From Cristatella mucedo (Eukaryota > Bryozoa > Phylactolaemata > Cristatellidae): a stretch of DNA of 56,500 nt. This document shows positions 46,381-56,500 of the stretch, piece by piece (position 1 is the first letter of the stretch; each line of letters starts with the position of its first letter). Below the pieces are notes generated by a model. That model did no database searches and was not told the origin of the DNA. It saw only the letters and a list, made by a program, of their open reading frames with translations. A program made the translations under genes and the position numbers. The stretch is from positions 4,892,001-4,948,500 of the forward strand of contig WPIO01000004.1 of NCBI GenBank assembly GCA_009760855.2. The letters are read 5' to 3'.

Positions 46381-47965
46381 GTCGAAATCTATGTGTCATG
46401 TTCCAAAGTGACCTCTCGTTAGACGACCACATCAGCTCCACAGTCAAATCTGCCTACTTTCAGCTACATAACATTGCTAAAATTCGGGCTTGTTTAGATA
46501 AAGATACCACGTCCAAGTTGGTCCATGCATTCGTGACATCCCGACTTGACTTCTGTAACTCGCTGCTTGCTGGCCTACCTGCACGTGCGATCAGGCGATT
46601 ACAGCTTGCGCAAAACTCTGCAGCTAGGCTTGTCTGTCGTGAACGTCGCAGTTGCCACATCACACCACTTCTCGCCGACCTGCACTGGCTACCAGTCAAG
46701 CAACGGATCGACTTCAAAGTTTTGTCGCTCACTTTTAGGTCACTTCATTCTTTGGCTCCAGCCTATCTCTCAGATCTACTCCCCCACCATCGTACCACCC
46801 GCTTTTCGGAATCCAACAGTTTAGCAATACCTCGTACAAACCTTAAATCCTTTGGAGACCGTGCATTTAGTTCGTATGCTCCCAAAGCCTGGAACTCCCT
46901 CCCGACTTGCGTCAGAACATCCCCTGACTTGACCACATTTAAAAAGGACTTAAAGACACCTATTTAGGACAGCATTTAGTGGGTCCCTGTGATTCGTCCT
47001 TCATATGCTTATGTGTGCTGACACTGTGCATGCTGCCACTAACCACATTTGCATGCTGACCCTGTGCATGTCACCCCTAATCATGTTATTCATGTTGTTT
47101 ATCAAGCATGCTACCACTCACGATTCAATCGTGTTTCCCTTTGCAGCAAATGTAAAGCGCCTAGAAAGAGATTGAGTCTGTAACCGGGTTCCAGGGGTCA
47201 GAGGCTAATTCCCGCCAAACCCCGCCATACTCCGGCCACGCTGCCGCTCGCCATGCCGCCGAGCTAGGGTAAGGCGAGCGGCCGTCACGTTAAACATCTT
47301 TATAACGCATGTGCCAACAACAACGGGGGAACTAAACAAGTCTACACGGATGGTCCTATACACAGTACACTACGGGGGCGCAAGACGACGCAGCAAGCGC
47401 GAACAAACGTTTTAGTTGGGGTCAGTCGGCTTCTGCAGTCCTGTCGTTGTATCGACTCCGAATCCAACAGTACGAGCGTACGCCGTCCAAAATCCGGCCG
47501 GCTGAGTAACCGCTGGCTAGTCCGAGTCGACAACTACCACAGTCGTAAGCTTTCACCGAAAGACGCCAACACACGGGGGGGGGTCACAAACACGCTACAC
47601 AGGGAACGCGGTATAAACAAGTCAACAACGAGCGAGCTATCCAGCTCCGCTCGGGCCTTGGGTACTCGTTCCCTTGCGTGCGTGGCAGCATCGCCGGAGC
47701 ACGCCTGCACGAATCCAGGTGCATAACTCGGCGAGACCGGGAGCCTCCAACACCACGACTTACTTGGCCAACTTCCCGTACCCAAGAGCCCCGGTGACCT
47801 CACGTCACCGCATACATCCGGCCATGCCGTAGGGTCCGACCCCGGCCTAGCCGGTGACCCTAACCCTCACTATAGCCGTCCGGTCCCTGTCAACCGAACC
47901 CAGCCTGGGTACAAGTCTCTGAGGGCGCTTTATCAAGTACATAATTATAATTATAATAATTATTA
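46381..47965 (+). mobile_element. L2-clade LINE, 5'-truncated, interrupted by a 735-bp insertion
   Basis: It matches the long L2 copy from 34437 onward: FQSDLSLDDHISSTVKSAYF, IRACLDKDTTSKLVHAFVTS, LHWLPVKQRIDFKVLSLTFR and KAWNSLPTCVRTSPDLTTFK, ending LKTPI at 46967. Then come the 3'UTR and tail. The frame is intact over 189 codons and very close to the other copy, so both are young. A small deletion removes NQAK-like residues before HHRTTRFSE. The tail is split at 47178 and resumes at 47914. Confidence 0.92.
47179..47913. mobile_element. 735-bp insertion, solo-LTR candidate
   Basis: It sits precisely inside the L2 tail between GATTGAGTC and AGTCTCTGAGGG. It starts TGTAACCGGGTTCCAGG and ends CAGCCTGGGTACA. 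It is flanked by AGTC (47175-47178 and 47914-47917); AGTCT is also possible if the boundary is moved by one. TG...CA ends with a 4-5 bp target duplication and no coding frame suggest a solo LTR. The ends are also partly inverted (TGTAACC and TGTACCC), so a DNA transposon remains possible. Confidence 0.7.
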
Positions 47966-48780
47966 TTATCAATAAGTGCAGTACTGTTGTCCTCAGCCAT
48001 TTCTTTCAAAGCAAAGGAGGCGGGCTCTTCAAGGCAAATTTAACTGGCCGTCCGGTCTGCGCCTCGTGTCCGTTTCTTCTAAGAAGCTGAGACCGGCTGT
48101 CGGGCTTCCGGTAGCTTGCTTTACGGAAATCAGCGGCCCACTGAGAGTGACGATTTAAGCGACGAGACCGAAAACGAATGGAAAAGCGACCGTGTTAACG
48201 CTATCAAGTTGGTTTTCCGTCGGTCTCTTCCCGTGTGTCATTCACGCGCCAAGGCCAAGGTTAAGCTCCTCCGCAGGAAATATTACGGGCCGCGGGCTGC
48301 TAAGTACCGCGCGTCGAAGATTCCTCTAATTGATCGCCTAATTCGTGCGCACTGGTCGAATGCAAGGGCTTATCTGCAGTGTTGCGCAGTGAATCGTCCG
48401 GTTGGGGCCAATTGGTGGAAGACGTCACTCCGCCGACCGGTGAGCCAGCAGGAAATCATGCAGGCTAGAGTATGTTCTCCGCATAGTTTACCTGTGCCCC
48501 GTAAGCACTGGTAGTCTGTACGTGCTGATACACGCGCGCGCGCGCACAAGCGCCCTATAATAAACAGTACTCGTGAACCTATCTGCGGAAGGAGTCACCT
48601 GCGTTGTGTTCTTCCTAGATTAAGAGGACTGTCGGACCGAAAGACACGCGGAAGGACAATTTGCCGGGGGAACGAGGATATACTGTTAGCTTGACCATTA
48701 CGCGTACGGCAGTTTTCTCGAAAAAAGTTTAGGTCTCAAGAAAACAATACTTAAAAAAATATTAAAAGCCTCATTCATGT
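47966..48780. other. intergenic, with an unassigned open frame
   Basis: A + strand frame of 132 codons at 48116-48514 is rich in Arg, Lys and Ala (for example KAKVKLLRRKYYGPRAAKYR). I do not recognise it and see no splice or start context. A short (GC)n lies at 48531-48546. Confidence 0.35.
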
Positions 48781-48925
48781 CGAGGCGGAAGAGCCTCGGT
48801 GGCTTTTATAGAATTCTCTGGATGCGATAAAAAAAATCCCTCACCGTGACTCGAACCCGCAATCTTCGCTGTGAAAAATGAGCACCCGACCGCTGGATTG
48901 GGACTCAGGGGCTAAGCACTTGGCG
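48781..48925 (-). mobile_element. tRNA-derived SINE, family 3, reverse
   Basis: The reverse complement has AGCGGTCGGGTGCTC as an A-box region, the B box GGTTCGAGTCACGG, a GATTTTTTTTATCGC junction, CTATAAAAGCCACCGAGGCT and an A/T tail. The plan is as in family 1 but the sequence is distinct. Confidence 0.75.
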
Positions 48926-49910
48926 ATGCCGTGCCAAAAAGGTGCACACAATGTTTGCAACTCACTCTCATCCTTGAGTGAAGTACGAACAGTAGGCTCC
49001 ACTGCATCGGTCCAGAGTTCTCGAGGCTTCGTATACTCTACACTCAAGCGTCCCAAGTTTTCTTTCAATACGTATATTTCAGGCGTTAACGGGTCCATCC
49101 GGACAACTCGGTGCGGTCAGCTCGGTACGGCGACAACTAGGTGCGTGCGATAAGGGCGAGAAAAATTAAAATTTAGTTCATTTCACCTCTAAAACCTGAG
49201 CTGAGATAACCACGAGGACGTACTACATTGACAACAGTTGACAAACATTGACTGCAATTAGCATTGACCACATTGACAACTGCATAGGAATAATACAATA
49301 TTAAACGCAACTTCGCAATCAACCCACTTCTCAGAATCCAATATTGTTAGCCGGCTCGTTCCTGTTATTGCAGTCACAAACAATACCGAACTGGTCGATT
49401 CATCAAGTCTGATGTGCAGATAGCCATTCGTGCATGCAATATTAGGAACTAAGTCTGGCCTCGGTCATTGTTTCTTCGTGGATTAGCAAAGGAATATAAA
49501 TCAAGTCCGTGCCCGCTGAAGGGGCGTGGCCGAGCTTCTGCGCCTCCTCACCTTCGCCGCCGAGAGCGCCCTCTGACTCAGGCTCCACCCTCACGCAGTG
49601 ACTAGCAGCCCCCCTCCCCTGGGTGGCCACCTGGCTTCCAGGTAGGAGGAGCCGCCAGCTTTAGGAAGCCATTCCGGAGACGGAGCGTCAGAGCGGCGGC
49701 CTCGGCGCGTAGCCGCTTCTCCGTCTGTCTCCTCCCTAGAGTGCTACTCGGTCTGGAAAGACGCTCCGGACGGAGACATGTCGTGCGGCGGCTCCGGCAT
49801 TGTAAGCTGCTCACGCGAGCCAAAGGCTTGAGGGAGGAGCAGTCGCTCAACGACTCGAGCTTCCTGCGCGTGCTCTACAGGCTTACTTTTCCAAAAAACT
49901 AAAGTAAATA
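48926..49910. other. intergenic, nothing recognised
   Basis: Contains repeated TTGACAACA/ATTGACCAC words near 49225-49275. No gene recognised. Confidence 0.5.
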
Positions 49911-49927
49911 TCAATACACGATATATA

Positions 49928-50001
49928 TGCATTGAGATATATATATTGATACTAATTATAATTAGTATCAATATATATATATATATATATATATCAATGC
50001 A
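49928..50001. repeat. AT-rich palindrome
   Basis: Centred at 49958/49959, GATACTAATTATAATTAGTATC is a perfect palindrome flanked by TA runs. The outer TGCATTGA (49928) and TCAATGCA (50001) extend the hairpin with unequal TA lengths. Cruciform-prone; it could be a miniature element. Confidence 0.8.
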
Positions 50002-50069
50002 TATGTATACGCATATATATATCAATATATAATAATTAACAAAAATTAGAGTAATTATAGCTTACTCTA

Positions 50070-50218
50070 CAGCTTCATTTGTATAGCGGCAGAAGACCCT
50101 TAATGGCTATCGCCGTCCCACTTGCAGTTGGCAATAAAGGATCGCCCACTAGAGGGTTCGAACCCACGACCTCATTCGTGGAGAGCGAGCACCTTACCTC
50201 CGGGGCAGTCACGGCCCA
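50070..50218 (-). mobile_element. tRNA-derived SINE, family 1, reverse
   Basis: TTTGTATAGCGGCAGAAGAC, then GGCAATAAAGGATCGCCC, the reverse B box GGGTTCGAACCCACG, and an A-box side ending near CGGGGCAGTCACGG. Moderately diverged. Confidence 0.82.
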
Positions 50219-50586
50219 GGCTGCTAAGCAGCGACCGACTACGATCAGTAGCCATTTGCGAGTCGCCTTCAGCGTGTCAACATCCACGACGTTCCCAGTT
50301 ACTCTTGCAATGGACTGCACTAGCACAAAATGAGAAACATCTACAGAGCCTTCAGCTCCCTTAATAAAAAAATCAGCGGCGGAGCGGCTATTGGATTTGC
50401 AGAGCCAGACGCATCATCAGGCGGCGTGCCCTCCAAGCGGGGATCCCAGCGAGGTTCATCTTCAGAAAGGCAAACCTATTTTGCCTTTAGCTTGTTAGTG
50501 CGGAGGTGCCCTGTATCTGCTTCCAGAGAAGTCTACCATTTCATTTGAAAGTGTTGCGTAATATATTCTCGAGACCTAAAGGTGTA

Positions 50587-50764
50587 CGGTCGATTCCGCT
50601 TATAAGAAAGAATACGCTCGGGCCGGCTGATGGCCATTCCTATACGCGGAGTATTCCCGTATGCGAAGTGAGATATTATAGCTAGAGTAAATTTGGGACG
50701 CGGAACTGCTTTCTTATAAGTGGAGTATTCTTACATCCGACTTTCTTACACGCGGATTCAACTG
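50587..50764. mobile_element. pogo/mariner-like MITE candidate
   Basis: The left end CGGTCGATTCCGCTTATAAG (then AAAG) and right end, read inward, CAGTTGAATCCGCGTGTAAG (then AAAG) form an imperfect terminal inverted repeat. TA occurs just outside the left end. The interior contains more TATAAG and GGAGTATTC words in both orientations. No coding frame. Confidence 0.6.
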
Positions 50765-50955
50765 CATGTACTTCTTTTTGAACAAGTCTAAAGAGACCCG
50801 TCGAGCGATATTTATAAATGTATCGGCCAATGAATGCCTGTTAAAAAATCGTTGAAAATTTCAGAGTTGCATTACAATTCGGGCATCCCCTGACCTATCG
50901 GTAAGTCCAGCGTAGCTGGTGAGCCGGCCACCGCTGTATGGCTTCGCCACAGCTC

Positions 50956-50976
50956 ATCTCTCTCTTTTTCTCTCGC

Positions 50977-51017
<41 letters not shown>

Positions 51018-51046
51018 CTCACTCACTCGCTCTCCCTCTCTCTTTC

Positions 51047-51145
<99 letters not shown>

Positions 51146-51157
51146 CTCTCTCTCACT
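50956..51157. repeat. (CT)n microsatellite, ~200 bp
   Basis: A pyrimidine strand of almost pure CT with a few TTTTCT and CACT interruptions. It lies about 0.8 kb upstream of the arrestin-type start codon. Confidence 0.95.
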
Positions 51158-51159
51158 TT

Positions 51160-51473
51160 GACATAGTTGTGCGCCACGCTTCGGAGTCACTCGGTCGACG
51201 CTGCCTCTATTTTTGCGACAGCGGCTCGGCGGCGGTGGTGCGCGCAAACCCGCTGCTCGGGACGCGGCGCTTTCTTCTCGCTTTCAGCACCTTTTGGTGA
51301 ATTCCCGATCCTTTGTCGACGCTTTTCGAATGCAATCTGCATTTGCTTTCGACCAGAACTCACCACTCTTGTGACCGAGCGGGACGCACCATTCATAGCC
51401 GCACATGGCCGCTCGACGGGAGCTCCGCCCGCGGTTAAGACCGCGGCCTCGACGCGCCTCGGCGAGCGAGCAC

Positions 51474-51536
<63 letters not shown>

Positions 51537-51952
51537 GAAAGCGTGGGCCGAGTCTGGTCACCGGAGGAGCTAGCGCTGCGCTCTCGCTTGCGACATAACT
51601 GCCGCCATTATGCGCCCATTATCTGCACTCCCCGAGGAGAGAGACCTGGGGGCCGCGAGGCTTCGCTGCGAGCTTATTTCATTGGCACTGGCAGCCCGCC
51701 GCGCCGGCGGCGACGAGGCCCGGCCGGGGCCGGCTCGGTCAATAGGCGCGCTGTTGCGTTCGCTAAATAGCTCCGACCCCTGATTGCATTCGAAGAGGCG
51801 ATCGATCTTTCAAACCTCGCGTGCAAATATCCGACAGCTCGCCACCGCCGACTGAGACCGTCGCCCGAGCGCGGCAGAATGCGGCGAGACGACGGCGGCG
51901 GCAGCGAAACTTAGTACCTTTTCCTTCGGCTGCTGTCGGAATTTCTCGACGA
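51160..51952 (+). promoter_or_regulatory. CpG-rich promoter / 5'UTR of the arrestin-type gene
   Basis: A CpG-dense stretch leading to the ATG at 51953, with a (GA)n tract at 51477-51537. No TATA box or certain initiator was identified. Frames such as 51167-51598 and 51405-51770 are CpG-island artefacts. Confidence 0.5.
51477..51537. repeat. (GA)n microsatellite
   Basis: About 27 GA units, complementary in sequence to the (CT)n tract at 50956-51157. Confidence 0.95.
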
Positions 51953-52064
51953 ATGGATCACATCGAGAGTCTGGACATTGAGCTGGACAAGGATCATTTC
52001 TACGCCGGCGACACGCTGAAGGGCTGGGTGGTGATCGGCAGCGTGAGCAACGTCAAAATCAGAG
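51953..52064 (+). CDS. first coding exon of an alpha-arrestin (arrestin-domain) protein, partial gene
   Basis: Encodes MDHIESLDIELDKDHFYAGD and then TLKGWVVIGSVSNVKIR, and ends with AGAG/GTTAGA in phase 1. The pattern (a first beta strand, then Y-x-G-D/E-T-[LV]-x-G-x-V, then a K-I/V-R strand) is the opening of the arrestin N domain. In alpha-arrestins (ARRDC family) it reads close to VYxPGETVxGxVxL. Such proteins are adaptors that recruit NEDD4-type ubiquitin ligases to receptors and other cargo; this role comes from the family, not from the 37 residues seen. I found no further exon to the end of the window, so the first intron exceeds 4.4 kb. The ATG follows a CpG-rich leader with a stop upstream in frame. 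Confidence 0.72.
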
Positions 52065-53505
52065 GTTAGAGGTTACGCCGGCTGTTCTTTTCGGCTGCTG
52101 CTGCGTCCCCGACGCTCGCTTGGCTCGTGATCTCGGCCGCCATCTTCGGCGTAGCTCTGCTCGCTGTCCGGTTCGGCGGCGGGGGGGGGGGGGGGACGGG
52201 CGGTTGGTTCCGAGCGCTTATAGACCCAAATCCCAGTCAGGCCTTTGACCGAGTAAACACATTGCACATGCGCACTGCAAACTAAAAGAGAGGTGCGTGC
52301 AGTGTGCTTAGTCGCAAAAACCACCCCTGCTTGTTTTAAGCCTCATTATCGAAGTCTAGGCTGTTTCTACTCGTACCTGTGACGTCGAAGATAATGCTTG
52401 GGCCTTTGAAAGGAGGTGCTATCGCTGCCGGAGGCAGATTCGGTGCACTAACCCTGCTCACTCGCGACGACCCGTTCGAAGCTTCGAACGTACGATTGAT
52501 TTCACTCGCCTCGCATCCTTCCTATAGGATCTCGCAAATAGCTCGCCGATACAGATTATTAACTCGTCCCTAAAGATGAACCCTACGTTCGTGAATCTTG
52601 CGTAGGAATCCTTGAATAAAATGCCACTTACCTACACAGCTCAAGATTAGAGCAATGGCCCAGATAAGCAAGGAGTCAGGTTTTTATCCGGCCCGATGTG
52701 AACTCCTTTCAGCTCAAAGTAGTCCACGGCACCTCGACGCGTCGCGTATTGCAAACTTGTATTCATTTAGCTCAAAGAGTGATCAAACCACTATTGCACT
52801 TCCCACCAAGAGTGACTACACGGCATCCAGTAAGTTCAATTCCTAGAGCCTCGGATCCTGCTCTTTAACGTAATGATACAGTTTTAGCTCTCGCTTTCTC
52901 TCGAGCTATTTCCCTCGGTTCATCTCAATTCTTCTGTATCCTTCCGCGATGCACGAAGGGTCTGCAGCTCGTGCGAGATCAGCGGCGATATTATTTATCC
53001 CTTCGGGCTTTTAGCGCAACGCAATCGCTACTGGGGACGGTTCAGCTGCGTGTGCTGTGCTCGGTTGAGTCACCAGACTTACACCCACGGGCGAAGGGTC
53101 TTGTCTCTCGTGTTTCTACGTCTCTGTCTCGTATTCTCTCGTGGGACAGCAGCAGCAGCAGCTGCAGCAGCAGAGCCAACCCGAATGCACGCAATGGCGG
53201 CAATGAAGGGTGCAGACTTTAGCATTAAAAGCTCTGCTGCTATCGTTTCTTGGGATGTATCGGACTAGCAGACGAAGAGGACCGAGCTGTCCACTCTTGA
53301 CCTTTCCTCGGGCGGCCACGATAAGGAGAATCGCTGAAGCGATGCGAAAGGCTGCCCAGCTAATGCGCCATCGCTTAGCATCGAAGCAGCTACCTTTTCA
53401 TTATGGTCGGGCACTGTGACCACAGCAGGAGTAGATTAGAAAAAATGGTGCGTTTTGAAATCGATTTTTCGGTTGTTTTTTTGGAATAGATTTTCTGACT
53501 TGGTG
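52065..53505. other. probable first intron of the arrestin-type gene, left part
   Basis: A poly(G) run lies near 52181-52196 and a short CAG repeat (CAGCAGCAGCAGCTGCAGCAG) near 53148. No exon or mobile element recognised. Confidence 0.5.
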
Positions 53506-53640
53506 TTTAGTATTTGGGGTTTAGGATTTAGGATTTAGTATTTAGCATTCAATGGTTCGCACGCTTTTGGGGAGTATAATTCAGGGTTAAGGTTTTAGGG
53601 CTTAGCGCGTCGTTTACAGTTTAGGGTCGCCGGTTTAAAG
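53506..53640 (+). repeat. TTTAGGG-like degenerate repeat
   Basis: Repeated GGTTTAGG, GGATTTAGTATTTAG and GGTTTTAGGGCTTAG words. The same type of block as in foldback-like copies 1 and 2, but without recognisable GGACATTCCCC arms. Confidence 0.65.
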
Positions 53641-54350
53641 TCGCCTACGACCATGCTGGCCTTCCTACTGTTGACATAACGCCCACAGCAGCAGAGAGCT
53701 GACCGGTTCTCCGAGATTGGACGCCGCATCGGCTGCTAGCGTACATCCGGCGCGGACAACCTATCGGGTCGATCAAGGGGGCATCCGGGGCATGCTTTCA
53801 GCGCGTCTCCTGTCATTACCTTTATTGAGTCTCTACGGCTTGACGATGCTAGCAAAGGCAGCGTAACGAATTCACTTGTTCGCTCATTCCTGAGAGAGCG
53901 TTGCTCTCCGGTCTCTGTCGCTGACGTTGCAGTTGTGTGCTCTCGCTATTGGCAAGCGCGAGTCGTACACACGGCACGCTCGCAGCAACCTCGATAGCTT
54001 GGAAGCCCGACGCGGCTACCCCCCCCCGCCCGCCGGAATTCCTTGCGGGAGACATAGCGCTGCTTCTTTCACATTAATGCGAAAGTGCTCGCGTGCGCAA
54101 TAGTAGCCACTCGAGACGGCCAATCGAGAGCGAACGGAGGCGAACCGTCGACGATATGTCGATGGCTGCATCCTGTTGGAGTCGATCGACGTGCCCTACC
54201 AGAGCCTCTAACTCGCGGCTGCTTTTTGTGAAGCTCACTCACTCACTCACTTCAAGAAGCACGCCAGATGTCTTTCTTTTCACGGGACAAAGGCAAGAGT
54301 GCAATACGCGCTGCTAGCAAAAAATCCAAATTGGCAGCATTGGCGGCGAG
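53641..54350. other. intron/intergenic, nothing recognised
   Basis: No gene or repeat family seen; a poly(C) run lies near 54020. Confidence 0.5.
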
Positions 54351-54488
54351 TCGCTGACCTCCGAGCTTTCGCTGACCTCCGAGCTTTCGCTGACCTCCGA
54401 GCTTTCGCTGACCTCCGAGCTTTCGCTGACCTCCGAGCTTTCGCTGACCTCTGAGCCTTTTCTGACCGAGCTTTCGTTGACCTCCCGA
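54351..54488. repeat. 18-bp minisatellite
   Basis: About seven units of CTGACCTCCGAGCTTTCG, the first five nearly identical and the last ones diverged. The length is a multiple of three, so reverse frames read a spurious SEVSES repeat. No evidence it is translated. Confidence 0.92.
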
Positions 54489-56277
54489 GCGGTCGAACTT
54501 CTTGCTAAATTCTTCAGCACGAAACTTTTGAGATTCGCTTTTGGCGTGCCGCACGCTTGGGGTCTCCGGTCGTCAAGTGACGTCCTTGTCAAGTCAAGCG
54601 ACCTTGTGACAAAGTGACTAACAACCGGGTCTCTATGCCTTGTGCGAAAAATTGGACTTGAGAAGAAAGCATACTCTCACCTGAGCAATCATATATCGAC
54701 TCAAGCTAGCGATCCGTTCCCTCCTTGACCTGTTGGCTGACAGGCAACAAGCTGCAGGCTTCTCGGGGATCAATTGCACCTATTTATAAAATTATGAATA
54801 TTTACATAATTGCTATATATCTATATCTATAATTGCTGTTCAACTGAGTAGCTTTCAATTCTTCCAGCTAGTGGCTAGTGGCGGCGGCAAACTTATTAGC
54901 TGCAAAGGTGAGCTCCGCAGCGGCTAAAGGACGTCAGCGAGCTGATTGGAAAGCAAGAAAGTAGAGTGAAGGGTAAAGGTTAGCTGATTCAGCAGCCCCA
55001 TTGAAATGGCGTCGGAAGAACCGTAGCGGCCATCGCCCCCTCTAATAGTAGACTATCGAGAACTTTCTAGTGCCTGCGCTTGCAGTGGGCATTAAGCTAG
55101 TTCTAGTGTTGCATCCGTCGGCTATTTGAGCCGCGACGCTGTGCCTTACGGCATGAATTTACGAGCACGATCCTTCTATCCATCGATAGGAAAGGTCATT
55201 TAGGTCCACTGGATCCACGTTCGCCTATAGGATAGACGCGTATCGGTTCGGTTGCCTGCCACCTGCCGCGCCTCTTCAGCCTTTCTATAATTGGCTGGTC
55301 CTAGCTAGGTCACGGTTGGCCCCTTCTTGACTTCTAAACTTGGCGACTGAATCCGCGAAATGGACCGCGGATACACTGCCCGCCGTCACGCTGATGCTGT
55401 TCTTCGCTAAAACCGCACTAAAAGACGCTTGTAAAATTTAGATACTAGACTTGTATTTCATACTAGCTTATAATCGTGAAAAATTACAGGAAATTTCCGT
55501 GTTGCATTACTATGCAGGCCTGAGTGCTCGGGGACCTAACGGTGAGCCCAGTCGAACTGGTGAGCCCTGCCTACTGTCGGCAAGGACTACATACCATGAC
55601 GTGGTCGTGCAGCGCTCGAATCTTACTTCCAGTCACTCTTTCTGTTTTTACCTTGTCATAAGTGAGGCGTTCGCTGAACTTTGACAGCACGAAATTCCTG
55701 ACATCCTTCGCCAGTCTCTTCTCGTTGTAGGGTGAGTCCTATGCGACGTCTCTTCTGTAGAGTTTCGGCAGTGTGGCACTGAATAACTTCCTTTGTTGCT
55801 AGTTTTTCATGTCGATGTCTGCGATTGTTTAGCTCGTATTCTGCTCGCGTTGCTCTTTTTCGTTCCCAATTCGTCTATTTGAAAACTCGCCGGTCCACAA
55901 TGGCGGGCGGAAACCACAGATTGTATATGAATCTTCAGCCTATACCCGTGAAACATCGTCACGGAAAAATTCAAATTTGCTTCGGAAGGCTGGCCTGAGT
56001 GTCCGCTGACATCTAGCTGATTAGCCCATCCCACTGATTGACTGACTGACTGCCGAGCTCATTAGAGTTCTTAGTTAATGGAGTGAAATGTGTATAGGAG
56101 GAAAATGAAACGTATTTTAAAATTATAATTATTTGTTTTACATTAAACTTACTTAGATCAAATTTCGTGAAATTTATTCTTCAGCACCGAGTAGCCCGTG
56201 AATCAGCATAGAGTTGCGTGTACGGTCGTGCTGTGTATTTTTAATTTACCTTAACTTTATATTTAGCCTCCCGTGAT
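54489..56277. other. intron/intergenic, little recognised
   Basis: A possible very diverged reverse family-1 SINE near 54975-55105 (AGCTGATTCAGCAG, then GCTTGCAGTGGGCATTAAG). No exon identified. Confidence 0.4.
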
Positions 56278-56366
56278 GAATTCCTTTACAGCAAATGTAA
56301 AGCGCCTAGAAAGAGATTGAGTTCTCTGAGGGCGCTCTATCAAGTGTGTTATTATTCTTATTATTT
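56278..56366 (+). repeat. L2-type LINE 3' tail
   Basis: TTCCTTTACAGCAAATG, AAAGCGCCTAGAAAGAGATT, GAGTTCTCTGAGGGCGCTC, then TTATTATTCTTATTATT. Almost consensus. Confidence 0.92.
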
Positions 56367-56500
56367 AAGAATCACGGACAGACTCTGCATGTACCTGTCC
56401 ATTAGTTAACAAAGCCAGACGCAACAAGGTAAGTTCAATTTCTCAACTTTGAGAGTGCATGTTGCAGCTCAATTATGGAAACAAGAAAATTATATATCTC

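Noticed and set aside
54252-54592. A repeat protein on the reverse strand over the 18-bp repeat
   Set aside because: The frame is open only because the unit length is a multiple of three; there is no start context, splice signal or similarity.

Overview
The window is nuclear DNA from an intron-rich animal. The evidence is a single-copy gene split into many short GT-AG exons, LINE/SINE retrotransposons, cut-and-paste DNA transposons and long microsatellites; there are no operons or prokaryotic signals. An invertebrate, possibly a lophotrochozoan such as a flatworm or mollusc, fits best, but that placement is inference. The repeat content is high and nested.

Layout. (1) 1-1770: possible terminal exon(s) and 3'UTR of an unidentified + strand gene, weakly supported. 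(2) 1771-6240: intergenic DNA with LINE 3' tails, a tRNA-derived SINE and the first copy of an unusual foldback-like element. (3) 6382-40971: one complete fatty-acid amide hydrolase (FAAH) gene, rebuilt here as 14 exons encoding 583 aa. All splice phases are compatible, the N-terminus carries a membrane anchor, and the Lys-Ser-Ser catalytic triad is present at the spacing of mammalian FAAH (K145, S220, S244). About 33 kb of this is intron. The introns hold L2-clade LINE copies in both orientations, a nearly intact L2 reverse transcriptase, a CR1/L2-like LINE, a decayed hAT-type transposase, a SPIN-like hAT MITE with its target duplication, a Tigger/pogo-like MITE, SINEs and the second foldback-like copy. 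(4) 40972-51180: intergenic DNA with nested repeats: a SINE inside a LINE, a 735-bp insertion inside an L2 tail, L2-tailed and other tRNA SINEs, and pogo-like MITE and palindrome candidates. (5) 51180-52200: a CpG-rich promoter region with long CT and GA tracts, leading to the first coding exon of an alpha-arrestin (arrestin-domain) gene whose remaining exons were not found. (6) 52065-56500: probable first intron of that gene, with telomere-like repeats, an 18-bp tandem repeat and another L2 tail.

The two recognised genes have separate roles: FAAH hydrolyses fatty-acid amides at membranes, and alpha-arrestins are trafficking adaptors. Nothing in the window links them functionally. The most unusual material is mobile DNA: the SPIN-like element, a family otherwise known mainly from tetrapods and a few invertebrates, and a two-copy element whose inverted arms are G-rich minisatellites and which contains (TTTAGGG)-like blocks.
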